DNA of 15,727 nt from Ignavibacteriota bacterium (GTDB lineage: Bacteria; Bacteroidota; Ignavibacteria; Tepidaquicellales; Tepidaquicellaceae): NCBI GenBank assembly GCA_003158365.1, contig PMIW01000045.1, positions 7,954 through 23,680 of the forward strand, written 5' to 3'. This document shows positions 1 through 7,204 of this stretch, piece by piece. The translations under genes were made by a program, and so were the position numbers. The notes under the pieces are model-generated. The model did no database searches, had not been told where the DNA came from, and saw only the letters and a list, made by a program, of their open reading frames with translations. Position 1 is the first letter of the stretch. Every line of letters begins with the position of its first letter.

Positions 1-1110
1 GTAAGTGCAAGGGAAGGACATTTTTTATATTTCCCGCTGGGAGAAGCTTTGGATAAAAACGGTACAGACATAAATGCTAAAGGCAGTTTTGATATACTGT
101 CTATCCAAACCAGACTGAACGGAAAGCTTACAGGTCCTGATGCATTCGGAGCTAAATCATCCGCTATGATTGAAGGCGAATTTTTTGGAACTTCGGACGC
201 TGATGTAAATGGTTTTCGCCTCAGACACGCCACGGTTAATCTGGACTGGAAAACCACTTCGCTAATGGTAGGTCAGTTCTGGCACCCTATGTTCGTGACT
301 GATGTTTTTCCGGGAACCGTTTCATTCAATACAGGCGCACCGTTTCAGCCGTTTACAAGAAACCCTCAAATAAGATGGACCCAGGGACTTGACGATAAAA
401 ACACGATTAGATTAATGCTGACAGCTTATTCAGAAAGGGATTTTCAAAGTATGGGACCTTCGGGAGCCGGTTCAGTTTATTTAAGAAATGCTATTCTTCC
501 GGGATTGGATTTACAACTCCAGTATAAAGGCGAAAGTATAGTCTTTGGTATCGCAGGAGATTTCAAAATGCTGAAACCGAGACTTATCACTACTAAAGAA
601 ATTTCTACTGATGAAACAGTTAAAAGTTTTGCAGGAGAAGGCTATCTGAAATTTATATCTAAAGAATTTACTCTTAAACTCGAAGGTGCATATGTCCAAA
701 ACGGTGCCGATATGTCCATGCTCGGAGGATATGCACTCAAAACACTCGATACAATTACAGGTGCTGAAACTTATTCCCCTATATCTGTTTTATCTGTCTG
801 GGGTGATATAAGCTATGGTAAGGATATTGAATTCGGAATATTCGGAGGCTACACTAAAAATCTTGGAGCTTCCGATAATCTTTACAGCAATTTAGCTGCC
901 TTCTATTATTCGCGGGGATATAATATTGACGCAGTTTACAGGGTATCTCCAAGAATAATTTTCAATTCCGGCAAAGCCAGGATTTCTGCTGAACTTGAAA
1001 CTACAGGCGCGGCTTACGGAACAGTGAACAAAGATAATAAAGGTAAAGTGGAAAACACAAAATCATTTGTAAATGTAAGAGGCTTACTGGCTTTTTATTA
1101 TTTCTTTTAA
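1..1110 (+). CDS. Porin-like outer-membrane beta-barrel protein (5' end missing)
   Basis: The reading frame is open from base 1, so the gene starts upstream; 369 codons and the TAA stop are visible. An internal TTG at 49 is not a credible start because the frame continues before it. The protein is made of alternating polar/hydrophobic strands separated by Gly/Asn/Asp turns and ends in aromatic residues (LLAFYYFF), as expected of a BAM-inserted barrel with a C-terminal beta-signal. A segment near bases 211-350 (FRLRHA, then LMVGQFWHPMF, then RNPQIRW) resembles the DcaP-like/porin families that line a diffusion channel; this is recognition by eye. The signal peptide and any coiled-coil N-terminus lie outside the window. 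The next gene is convergent, only 36 nt away, and no GC-rich terminator is visible between them. Substrate is unknown. Outer-membrane barrel is fairly sure; DcaP-like is tentative. Confidence 0.75.
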   Translation, partial: VSAREGHFLYFPLGEALDKNGTDINAKGSFDILSIQTRLNGKLTGPDAFGAKSSAMIEGEFFGTSDADVNGFRLRHATVNLDWKTTSLMVGQFWHPMFVTDVFPGTVSFNTGAPFQPFTRNPQIRWTQGLDDKNTIRLMLTAYSERDFQSMGPSGAGSVYLRNAILPGLDLQLQYKGESIVFGIAGDFKMLKPRLITTKEISTDETVKSFAGEGYLKFISKEFTLKLEGAYVQNGADMSMLGGYALKTLDTITGAETYSPISVLSVWGDISYGKDIEFGIFGGYTKNLGASDNLYSNLAAFYYSRGYNIDAVYRVSPRIIFNSGKARISAELETTGAAYGTVNKDNKGKVENTKSFVNVRGLLAFYYFF

Positions 1111-1146
1111 AATATAACAAGCGATTTTATTTTTATAAATTTATTA

Positions 1147-3066
1147 TTATTTAATCAAAAGCATTTTCTTTGTATCACTGAAGCTTTCAGTTTCCATTTT
1201 ATAAAAATAAATACCGCTTGAGTATTTTGACGCATTAAATGCCGCTATATAAGTTCCTGCAGACAGTTTTTCATTTACAAGCGTTTCAATTTCACGCCCA
1301 AGTACATCATATATTACAAGCTTTACGAATTCACTTTTTGGTATTTCATATCTGATGTTTGTAGTCGGATTAAAAGGATTTGGATAATTTTGTTTTAATG
1401 AATAATTGACAGGTGTTCTATTATTATATATACCTGAGACAATTCCCGAGCATCCGGGTGCAGACCAGATATCGGCCTGACTCAAAGAAGAGTATAATGC
1501 AAAACAACTATCACTCAGAACAAACCTTAAACCGATTGCCGGTGCAAATGATGCTGTAGCATTATCTATTGAATTCATTTTTTGCGAATTAGAAAGAAAT
1601 ATTCCGTCCGAATTTACGGAAATATATTTTAATGAATCAGTAACCCCTTTAAAGAAAAATCCAAAACGGTGAGTGTTTGCATTCCTCACACCCGTAATTC
1701 CGGGTAGAGATACACCGGAAGAAGCTGTCCAGATGACGCTCTGGTATATTGCATTAAAATCACCGAAATTATTTGTGCGGAAATATTTAATCCCATCGGT
1801 TGTTGGACTTTTCTGGTTGAAGATGAAAAATATACTACCGTTACTATTACCGTTTGAAGAAAGACGTCCCCCGTATTTTACATAATTTGGTTCACTTCCG
1901 CCTATAGGTCCCATATATTGACCGGGATTTACGGGTGAAGCCAGCAAACCATTTCCGCTCATTTTTGAAAAATAAACTTTAGTACTGTCGTAAACGCCAC
2001 AGAATGAAATTACCAAGGAATCATAAAAGCTCCTCTGAAAATATGCGATATCCGTATAAAGGTTTTGCTCAGTTTCTGTATTAGATACCCAATAAATTTT
2101 ATTTGCTTTATATGTAAAGTAAGGTGAAATTGTATTAGGTGTATTAAGCTGAACAAATTTTTGTGTATTTACCCTTCCTGTTGCCCCTGCGGAATCAAAA
2201 GACACTGCAATATAAACCCAAGGAGCAGTAGGCCAGGCAGTAATATCGGAAGTTATTCTCGGGCAATAATATCTTTTCGTTGCATCATCACCGGGCCATG
2301 CAAAGGACCATAATGTACCACCGAAAGTACCTGTCAACTGAATTGATGAACCGGCTGTAAACCATTTGCCGGTACCTCCATTAGCTCTCAGGCCGAAAAG
2401 AATATGGAGATATTTATTTGTTCCACCCTCAATTAATTCTGCATCAATATCTCCGTAATTTATTTTATCTGTTCCGGCAAGTGCAATGTATGTATAAGGA
2501 ATCCATGACGAGCCGTTATCGGTTGAATATAAAACCATCAGTGAATCGGGTGTTGATACCGAGCCGTTACCCTCATATCCAACAACGGTCCAAATTCTTC
2601 CTGCTGTTGTACCCGTATATTCGGTAACTGTTGTAATGCACTTTATATTATTTTTAGTAAGAACTGCAAAATTCCCTATAGCATCAGTATATTCATTTAT
2701 TCTTGCAGGATAAATTTTACCCGGATAATATCCTCCCGGCATAGTAACACTCTGTTTTGTAATCGCATCAATTTGCTTTTGAATTTCTATTATCCCGGAC
2801 TGGTCAGGATTACCTGACGTTCTTATATATAACATCTTTTTTTCCAGATTCTTGATTTCCGCTGATTCTTGATTAAAAGAATTCGGATTTGAATCGGGTT
2901 TCCCGTCTGTCCTGCAAGTATTTTTAAGTGTTCCAGTATAATTGAAAGCATTTGGTACTTCCTGTGCATAAACTAAGACAGGCAAAATCATTACTGACAA
3001 AATAATTAGTTTAAGAAACCATATTGATTTAATATTTTGAAATAAAAAAGTATTTAATAATTTCAC
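1147..3066 (-). CDS. Secreted Asp-box protein with T9SS type A sorting domain
   Basis: 639 aa, starting at GTG (complement of 3064-3066), which puts a signal peptide at residues 1-35: a hydrophobic stretch at about 16-33, then VYAQ and likely cleavage before EVPNAF. No Shine-Dalgarno is visible upstream. Residues 36-550 are a secreted, probably beta-propeller-like region with one clear Asp-box (STDNGSSW, 181-188), many aromatic strands and no catalytic motif I can name. Residues 554-639 are a Por/T9SS type A C-terminal domain: QNYPNPFNPTTNI, then LGREIETLVNE, then SGIYFYK and a terminal KKMLLIK. In this group such domains direct export through the outer membrane and are usually removed on secretion. 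The sorting domain is nearly the same as that of the gene at 3691, while the cargo regions are unrelated. Function of the cargo is unknown; surface binding or a sialidase-like fold are guesses. Confidence 0.85.
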   Translation of the reverse strand: MKLLNTFLFQNIKSIWFLKLIILSVMILPVLVYAQEVPNAFNYTGTLKNTCRTDGKPDSNPNSFNQESAEIKNLEKKMLYIRTSGNPDQSGIIEIQKQIDAITKQSVTMPGGYYPGKIYPARINEYTDAIGNFAVLTKNNIKCITTVTEYTGTTAGRIWTVVGYEGNGSVSTPDSLMVLYSTDNGSSWIPYTYIALAGTDKINYGDIDAELIEGGTNKYLHILFGLRANGGTGKWFTAGSSIQLTGTFGGTLWSFAWPGDDATKRYYCPRITSDITAWPTAPWVYIAVSFDSAGATGRVNTQKFVQLNTPNTISPYFTYKANKIYWVSNTETEQNLYTDIAYFQRSFYDSLVISFCGVYDSTKVYFSKMSGNGLLASPVNPGQYMGPIGGSEPNYVKYGGRLSSNGNSNGSIFFIFNQKSPTTDGIKYFRTNNFGDFNAIYQSVIWTASSGVSLPGITGVRNANTHRFGFFFKGVTDSLKYISVNSDGIFLSNSQKMNSIDNATASFAPAIGLRFVLSDSCFALYSSLSQADIWSAPGCSGIVSGIYNNRTPVNYSLKQNYPNPFNPTTNIRYEIPKSEFVKLVIYDVLGREIETLVNEKLSAGTYIAAFNASKYSSGIYFYKMETESFSDTKKMLLIK

Positions 3067-3368
3067 TTTATATTTGCTAAAAAAGTTAATAAATGTCTTT
3101 AACTGATAATTTATAATATGAATACTGAAATTATAAGTTAGATAATAAAACTCAATTTTATATTTTATGGTTCCGACAGATTGAAAATCGATAAATGATT
3201 TAATCAGATCAGATTAATACACTTAATTAATATTATGATGATTTTTTGTAAAATTTGTGATAGCAATAATACTAAATATTCAATTACTTATTAAAACATT
3301 ATTGCTGAATTCATTGCTAATTTGCGATTCTGAATTGAAAATAAAATTTATTTAACGTAATTTGAACC
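3067..3368. other. Divergent intergenic region without a gene
   Basis: About 300 nt of AT-rich sequence between the minus-strand T9SS gene and the tRNA. It must hold the promoters for both. I see no ORF of note. An imperfect palindrome lies at 3200-3217 (TTAATC, 6-nt spacer, GATTAA) and could be an operator, but nothing supports this beyond symmetry. A candidate tRNA promoter is listed separately. Confidence 0.5.
3335..3364 (+). promoter_or_regulatory. Candidate Bacteroidota-type promoter of tRNA-Lys
   Basis: TTG at 3335-3337 and TAATTTG at 3358-3364 are separated by 20 nt, which resembles the Bacteroidota -33 (TTTG) and -7 (TAnnTTTG) elements, although the -7 box is one base short of consensus. 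If used, transcription would begin at or within a few bases of the tRNA 5' end (3369), giving almost no leader. AT-rich sequence makes chance matches likely. Confidence 0.3.
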
Positions 3369-3441
3369 GCATCCGTAGCTCAGTTGGTAGAGCAATTGAC
3401 TCTTAATCAATTGGTCAGGGGTTCGAGTCCCCTCGGATGTA
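3369..3441 (+). tRNA. tRNA-Lys (anticodon CTT)
   Basis: The cloverleaf folds fully over 73 nt. The acceptor stem is GCATCCG (3369-3375) with CGGATGT (3434-3440), closed by a G-U pair, and the discriminator is A3441. The D-arm is GCTC/GAGC. The anticodon stem is ATTGA/TCAAT with loop CTCTTAA, giving anticodon CTT, which reads AAG (lysine). The T-arm is AGGGG/CCCCT around TTCGAGT. CCA is not encoded (CTTCC follows), so it must be added after transcription. The anticodon arm and variable region match the usual bacterial tRNA-Lys pattern. It stands alone, with a strong terminator 5 nt downstream. Confidence 0.97.
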
Positions 3442-3446
3442 CTTCC

Positions 3447-3484
3447 AAAAACCCATGTTGTTTTATAAATATGGGTTTTTTTTA
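3447..3484 (+). terminator. Rho-independent terminator of tRNA-Lys
   Basis: A 10-bp perfect stem, AAAAACCCAT (3447-3456) with ATGGGTTTTT (3471-3480), encloses a 14-nt loop and runs into a T tract continuing to about 3483. It starts just after the tRNA discriminator base, as expected for termination of a single tRNA transcript. Confidence 0.8.
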
Positions 3485-3494
3485 TTGCGGTAAA

Positions 3495-3518
3495 CCAATC
3501 CCGATAAATCGGGATTGG
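3495..3518. repeat. REP-like palindrome inside the tRNA remnant region
   Basis: A perfect 10-bp inverted repeat, CCAATCCCGA (3495-3504) and TCGGGATTGG (3509-3518), around TAAA. The core CCCGATAAATCGGG has the look of short palindromes dispersed in many Bacteroidota genomes (an impression, not a search). A second, imperfect version, TCCAGAT/ATCGGGA, lies about 10 nt downstream at 3529-3544. There is no T tract after it, so it is unlikely to be a terminator. Confidence 0.6.
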
Positions 3519-3555
3519 TCAGGGGTTCTCCAGATGAATCGGGACCCGGATGTAC
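3514..3555 (+). pseudogene. Degenerate 3' fragment of a second tRNA-Lys
   Basis: Bases 3514-3528 repeat tRNA bases 3410-3424 exactly (15 nt, from the end of the anticodon stem into the T-loop). Bases 3547-3555 repeat tRNA bases 3434-3442 exactly (9 nt, the 3' acceptor strand plus discriminator). Between them the 3' half of the T-arm is replaced by about 18 nt able to form a small hairpin. The 5' half of the tRNA is missing, so no functional tRNA can form. A terminator follows, as it does after the intact gene, which points to an old tandem duplication of tRNA plus terminator that has decayed. Confidence 0.7.
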
Positions 3556-3561
3556 GTTTTT

Positions 3562-3593
3562 AAACCCTTATTTAATTTAATAAGGTTTTTTTT
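3562..3593 (+). terminator. Second terminator, after the tRNA fragment
   Basis: The stem is AAAC plus CTTATT pairing with AATAAG plus GTTT, with one bulged C and a 6-nt loop, followed by a T run at 3586-3593. It sits 7 nt after the tRNA remnant, mirroring the position of the first terminator relative to the intact tRNA. Confidence 0.6.
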
Positions 3594-3690
3594 ACTTGCA
3601 CCAATTGTATTTTAATTTTCACAATCCTCTTTTTTATCTTCATTGCAATTACTTACTAAATAAAATATTTTTCAAAAAAACCCGGACGAA

Positions 3691-5445
3691 ATGAAAACAT
3701 TTTACTTTATTATCTTATCAATATTATTCCTTACAACCGGTACGATAATTTCCCAAAGCTTTACTAAAATCACGACCGGAGCAATAGTCAACGATGGCGG
3801 ATGGAGCTATGCCTGCTGCTGGGCTGATTTTAACAACGACGGTAAACCGGATTTGTTTGTCTGCAATAATCAGACAGGTAATAAAAATAATATGCTTTAT
3901 ATGAACAACGGCGACGGTACCTTCACAAAAGTAACTACAGGTGTCGTAGTTACAGACGGCGGGAGCTCATACGGCTGTACAGCAGCGGATTTCGACAACA
4001 ACGGTACAATTGACCTATTCGTCGCAAACTACGGCGAGAATAATTTTCTCTATAGTAATAACGGCAACGGTACATTCACGAAAATCACAACAGGTGCTAT
4101 CGTAAATGACGGCGGTAATTCCACAGGCTGTGCCTGGGCTGATTACGACAAGGACGGATACGTTGACCTTTTCGTTTGCAACCGCAACCAGCCGAATTTT
4201 CTTTATCACAATAACGGCAACGGTACTTTTACAAAAATTACAACAGGTGCAATAGTAACCAATAACAGCAACTCCGGAGGATGCGCATGGGCTGATTATG
4301 ATAACGACGGCTATCCCGATTTATTCGTTGCAAATGCAGGACCGGCGGCCGATTTCCTCTATCATAACAACGGCAATGGCACATTCACTCAAATCACAAA
4401 CGACCCCGTCGTTAATGATGTAATTAATTCGAGCGGTGGCAGCTGGGGTGATTATAATAACGACGGTTACCCCGATCTTTTCGTGACAGGAGGAGTTATT
4501 GGAACAACTAACGACAGATTATTCCTTAATAACGGCAATGGTACATTTACAAAAATATTAAACGACCCGATTGTAAACGTGAATCACTGGGCCGGAGGAA
4601 GCAGCTGGGGAGATTTTGACAACGACGGCTGGCTGGATATGTTCGTAGGCGGATACGACGGCTTAAATCTTGTTTTCAAAAACAATGCAAACGGTACATT
4701 TTCAAGTATAGATACGGGCATTCTTGTTACGGACGGAAATTATAAAGAAGCTGCAGGATGGTGTGATTATGATAACGATGGTTATCTCGATATCTTCACG
4801 GCAAGAAATAATTATTTCGGCGGGAATAATTGCCTGTACCATAATAATGGAAACGGAAATAAATTTATCAATATAAAATGCGTCGGAATGGTTTCCAATA
4901 AATGCGGAATCGGTGCTAAAGTTTATGTGAAAGCCGTAATTGGTTCGGGCTCCATTAAGCAAATGAGGGAAATTTCCAGCCAGACCGGAGGAGCAATCAG
5001 CGGTGAGAATTGCCTGAATGCCGTGTTCGGACTGGGTAATGCGGCTATTATTGATTCTGTTATTATTAAATGGCCAAGCGGCATAGTAGATAAATATGCG
5101 CAGATTCAGCCTAATCAGTTTCTGACAGCGGTGGAAGGACAAAGTATTAATAAAATAATTAAGCAAAATTCCAATATTCCTGAAAAATATTCATTGTCTC
5201 AGAACTATCCGAATCCTTTTAATCCGACTACAAATATTCAATATGCTTTGGCAAACAGCAGTTTTGTAAAACTCGTTGTATTTGATGCGCTGGGCAGGGA
5301 AATCGAAACACTTGTAAATGAAAAACAATCAGCCGGAACATACATTGCAGCTTTTAATTCTTCCCGGTATCCAAGCGGTATATATTTTTACAGATTAACG
5401 GCCGAAAATTTCAGTAATACGAAAAAGATGTTAATTGTGAAATAA
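3691..5445 (+). CDS. Secreted FG-GAP repeat protein with ASPIC/UnbV and T9SS domains
   Basis: 584 aa from ATG. Residues 1-22 form a signal peptide (MKTF, hydrophobic core, likely cleavage near ISQS). Seven FG-GAP/VCBS blades follow, each with a calcium-type D-x-[DN]-x-[DN]-G loop and the pattern ADYDNDGYPDLFV. The first Asp of each loop lies at about residues 46, 100, 151, 202, 254, 309 and 359, a period of 50-55 residues that fits a seven-bladed propeller. Residues 400-484 match the ASPIC/UnbV domain of CRTAC1-like proteins (GIGAKVYV, then QMREISSQTGG, FGLGNA, KWPSG). Residues 500-584 are a T9SS type A sorting domain (QNYPNPFNPTTNI to KKMLIVK). Expected fate: export through the type IX system to the surface or medium, probably for adhesion or ligand binding; no catalytic residues are seen. 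The near-identical blades mean repetitive DNA (GGCAACGGTACNTTCAC recurs). It appears monocistronic. Confidence 0.9.
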   Translation: MKTFYFIILSILFLTTGTIISQSFTKITTGAIVNDGGWSYACCWADFNNDGKPDLFVCNNQTGNKNNMLYMNNGDGTFTKVTTGVVVTDGGSSYGCTAADFDNNGTIDLFVANYGENNFLYSNNGNGTFTKITTGAIVNDGGNSTGCAWADYDKDGYVDLFVCNRNQPNFLYHNNGNGTFTKITTGAIVTNNSNSGGCAWADYDNDGYPDLFVANAGPAADFLYHNNGNGTFTQITNDPVVNDVINSSGGSWGDYNNDGYPDLFVTGGVIGTTNDRLFLNNGNGTFTKILNDPIVNVNHWAGGSSWGDFDNDGWLDMFVGGYDGLNLVFKNNANGTFSSIDTGILVTDGNYKEAAGWCDYDNDGYLDIFTARNNYFGGNNCLYHNNGNGNKFINIKCVGMVSNKCGIGAKVYVKAVIGSGSIKQMREISSQTGGAISGENCLNAVFGLGNAAIIDSVIIKWPSGIVDKYAQIQPNQFLTAVEGQSINKIIKQNSNIPEKYSLSQNYPNPFNPTTNIQYALANSSFVKLVVFDALGREIETLVNEKQSAGTYIAAFNSSRYPSGIYFYRLTAENFSNTKKMLIVK

Positions 5446-5535
5446 TTTATATTTACTTACCGCCGGGAGTTTTTCACGTGTCGGAGATTTATTGATTTCC
5501 TTTTTTAATATCTTTTTATTTCGAATTATATCAGA

Positions 5536-5543
5536 TAAATTTG
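5536..5543 (+). promoter_or_regulatory. Candidate -7 box for the pur operon
   Basis: TAAATTTG matches the Bacteroidota -7 consensus TAnnTTTG exactly and lies 55 nt upstream of the purE ATG, so a start site near 5550 would leave a leader of about 50 nt. No clear TTTG sits at the -33 position (the region is T-rich, with TTTCG), so this is only a candidate. Confidence 0.35.
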
Positions 5544-5598
5544 TATTCAAATATGTAATAATTCAAATTTTTTCTCGTAAAACTCAAAAAGTATAGTT

Positions 5599-6072
5599 AT
5601 GAGCAAAGTAATAATTATAATGGGTTCGAAAAGCGACCTCGACTGGTCAAAAAAAATTGCAAAAGCACTGGATAACCTGGGTATTACAAGCATCTTGCGG
5701 ATTGCCTCAGCCCACAAAGTTCCATCGAAATGTCTTGAGATAATTAAAGAATACGAAAAGGAAAACGTTATTTTTATTACCGTGGCAGGCAGAAGCAATG
5801 CGCTGAGCGGATTTGCCGATGCACAGACTCACTGCCCTGTAATCGCCTGTCCTCCCTACAGCGAGAAATTCGGAGGCAATGATATTTACTCAAGCCTGAG
5901 GATGCCCTCGGGTGTTGCACCAATGGTAATTACCGAAGCCGAAAATGCAGCACTGGCAGCTGCAAAAATTTTCGGTTTAACCGACGAAAAAATAAGAAAA
6001 AAAGTTATTGAATATCAAAGCAAAATGAAAGAAGTACTTGAAAAAGATGACAAGGAGATTCAAAATGGGTAG
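5599..6072 (+). CDS. purE: PurE, class II type: AIR carboxylase
   Basis: 157 aa from ATG. The N-terminal GSKSD (9-13) is the phosphate-binding loop of PurE proteins. Three signatures point to class II (AIR carboxylase, using CO2 directly) and not to class I N5-CAIR mutase: SAHK at 37-40 where class I has SAHR, VAGRSNALSGF at 62-72 where class I has a GGAAHLPG-type segment, and YSSLRMPSG at 97-105. From memory these match Treponema denticola PurE closely and the C-terminal half of animal PAICS. The product is CAIR in de novo purine synthesis, made in the cytoplasm, and a class II enzyme would not need PurK. The gene overlaps purC by 8 nt, so the two next-in-line enzymes are translationally coupled. 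Identity as PurE is secure; the class II assignment is strong but based on motifs. Confidence 0.95.
   Translation: MSKVIIIMGSKSDLDWSKKIAKALDNLGITSILRIASAHKVPSKCLEIIKEYEKENVIFITVAGRSNALSGFADAQTHCPVIACPPYSEKFGGNDIYSSLRMPSGVAPMVITEAENAALAAAKIFGLTDEKIRKKVIEYQSKMKEVLEKDDKEIQNG
6052..6057 (+). promoter_or_regulatory. Shine-Dalgarno site that fixes the purC start
   Basis: AAGGAG sits 7 nt before ATG 6065, inside the last codons of purE. It selects this ATG over an in-frame TTG at 6038, and it stands out because most genes in the window show no Shine-Dalgarno sequence. Confidence 0.7.
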
Positions 6073-7093
6073 CGTAAAAGACCTTAAAATAATAAAAGTA
6101 GCAACAAAACAGGAACACGGAATAGGAAGATTTATTTATTCCGACAGATATTCGGTTTTCGACTGGGGTGAAATGCCTGACAAGATTCCCAATAAAGGCG
6201 CATCCATTGCAATTCTCGGAGCATATTTTTTCGAAAAGCTTGAAAAAATAGGAATCCCAACACACTTCCTGGGTCTTGTTGAAAAAGATAAAGTGAAAAA
6301 ACTTGCTGATGTCGAATTTCCCTCGAACACGATGCAGATAAAATTACTCCGTGTTATTAAACCGGGACTGAACGGAAATATTTACGACTATTCACAATAT
6401 AAAAACAGGGACGGCGGATTTTTAATCCCACTCGAAGTAATATACAGAAATTTCCTTCCACCAGGAAGCAGTGTTTTCAAGCGTCTTAAAAATGGTGAAA
6501 TAAATCCTCAGGATTTGGGACTCGATTCAATGCCCGTACCAAATCAGAAACTCTATAAGCCTATTTATGATGTTTCGACCAAACTTGAAATCACAGACAG
6601 GTATATGAGCTGGAAAGAAGCACAGCAGATTTCAGGAATGAACGATGAGGAACTTTCGGCACTTAAAGAACTTACAAATTATATCAATAATTTCATCACA
6701 AAAGAATTTTCCAAAATCGGACTGGTAAACGAAGACGGTAAAATTGAAGTCGGATTTGACCTTAACCGCAAATTAATGCTCGTGGATGTTTTCGGAACTC
6801 TCGATGAATGCCGCTTTACATATGTAGGTCTTCCGGTAAGTAAAGAAATCGCAAGAATTTATTACAGGAACTCGGAATGGAACACTGCTGTTGAAGAGGC
6901 AAAGAAAAAAGACAGGCAGCATTGGAAGGAAATTTGTACTGTTAAGCCCGAACCGCTGCCATCAAGACTGAAGACTTTAATTTCACAAGTATACTGTGGC
7001 TGTACTAATGAAATTACAAAGAGAGTGTGGTTCAAAGATATACCCGCTTTAAAGAATATTTTAGAAGAAATAAAGATTGAGCTTAAATTATAG
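6065..7093 (+). CDS. purC: SAICAR synthetase (phosphoribosylaminoimidazole-succinocarboxamide synthase)
   Basis: 342 aa from ATG 6065, chosen for the AAGGAG 7 nt upstream; the longer TTG start at 6038 would add nine residues of low value. The enzyme joins CAIR and aspartate with ATP to give SAICAR, the step directly after PurE. Visible signatures: DRYSVFDWGEMPDKIPNKG (27-45), the ATP-grasp-like N-terminal part with IPLEVIYRN (121-129), STKLEITDRYMSW (171-183), and DVFGTLDECRF (241-251), the C-terminal aspartate/metal region. At 342 aa it is longer than the roughly 240-aa E. coli type and is closer in length to other long PurC forms. It overlaps purE by 8 nt (ATG before the purE TAG), so coupled translation is expected. 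The PAP2 gene follows on the same strand. Confidence 0.95.
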   Translation: MGSVKDLKIIKVATKQEHGIGRFIYSDRYSVFDWGEMPDKIPNKGASIAILGAYFFEKLEKIGIPTHFLGLVEKDKVKKLADVEFPSNTMQIKLLRVIKPGLNGNIYDYSQYKNRDGGFLIPLEVIYRNFLPPGSSVFKRLKNGEINPQDLGLDSMPVPNQKLYKPIYDVSTKLEITDRYMSWKEAQQISGMNDEELSALKELTNYINNFITKEFSKIGLVNEDGKIEVGFDLNRKLMLVDVFGTLDECRFTYVGLPVSKEIARIYYRNSEWNTAVEEAKKKDRQHWKEICTVKPEPLPSRLKTLISQVYCGCTNEITKRVWFKDIPALKNILEEIKIELKL

Positions 7094-7204
7094 GAACAGT
7101 AATTCTCATAATTGCCATTTATTTGCGATATTGTATTGAATGATTGCTTTTCAGGTGTTATTTTTACGCAGATTAAACTATTTCATTTTACTGAACTCAT
7201 ATTA

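Noticed and set aside
3514..3555. Attachment site of a resident integrative element
   Set aside because: No integrase or mobile-element gene lies between the intact tRNA and the partial copy, which are only about 73 nt apart.
4702..5166. 154-aa minus-strand ORF inside the FG-GAP gene
   Set aside because: Shadow of the repetitive plus-strand coding sequence, with no independent support.
6038..6064. TTG start for purC at 6038
   Set aside because: A clear AAGGAG lies 7 nt before ATG 6065, and the extra nine residues are unlike PurC N-termini.
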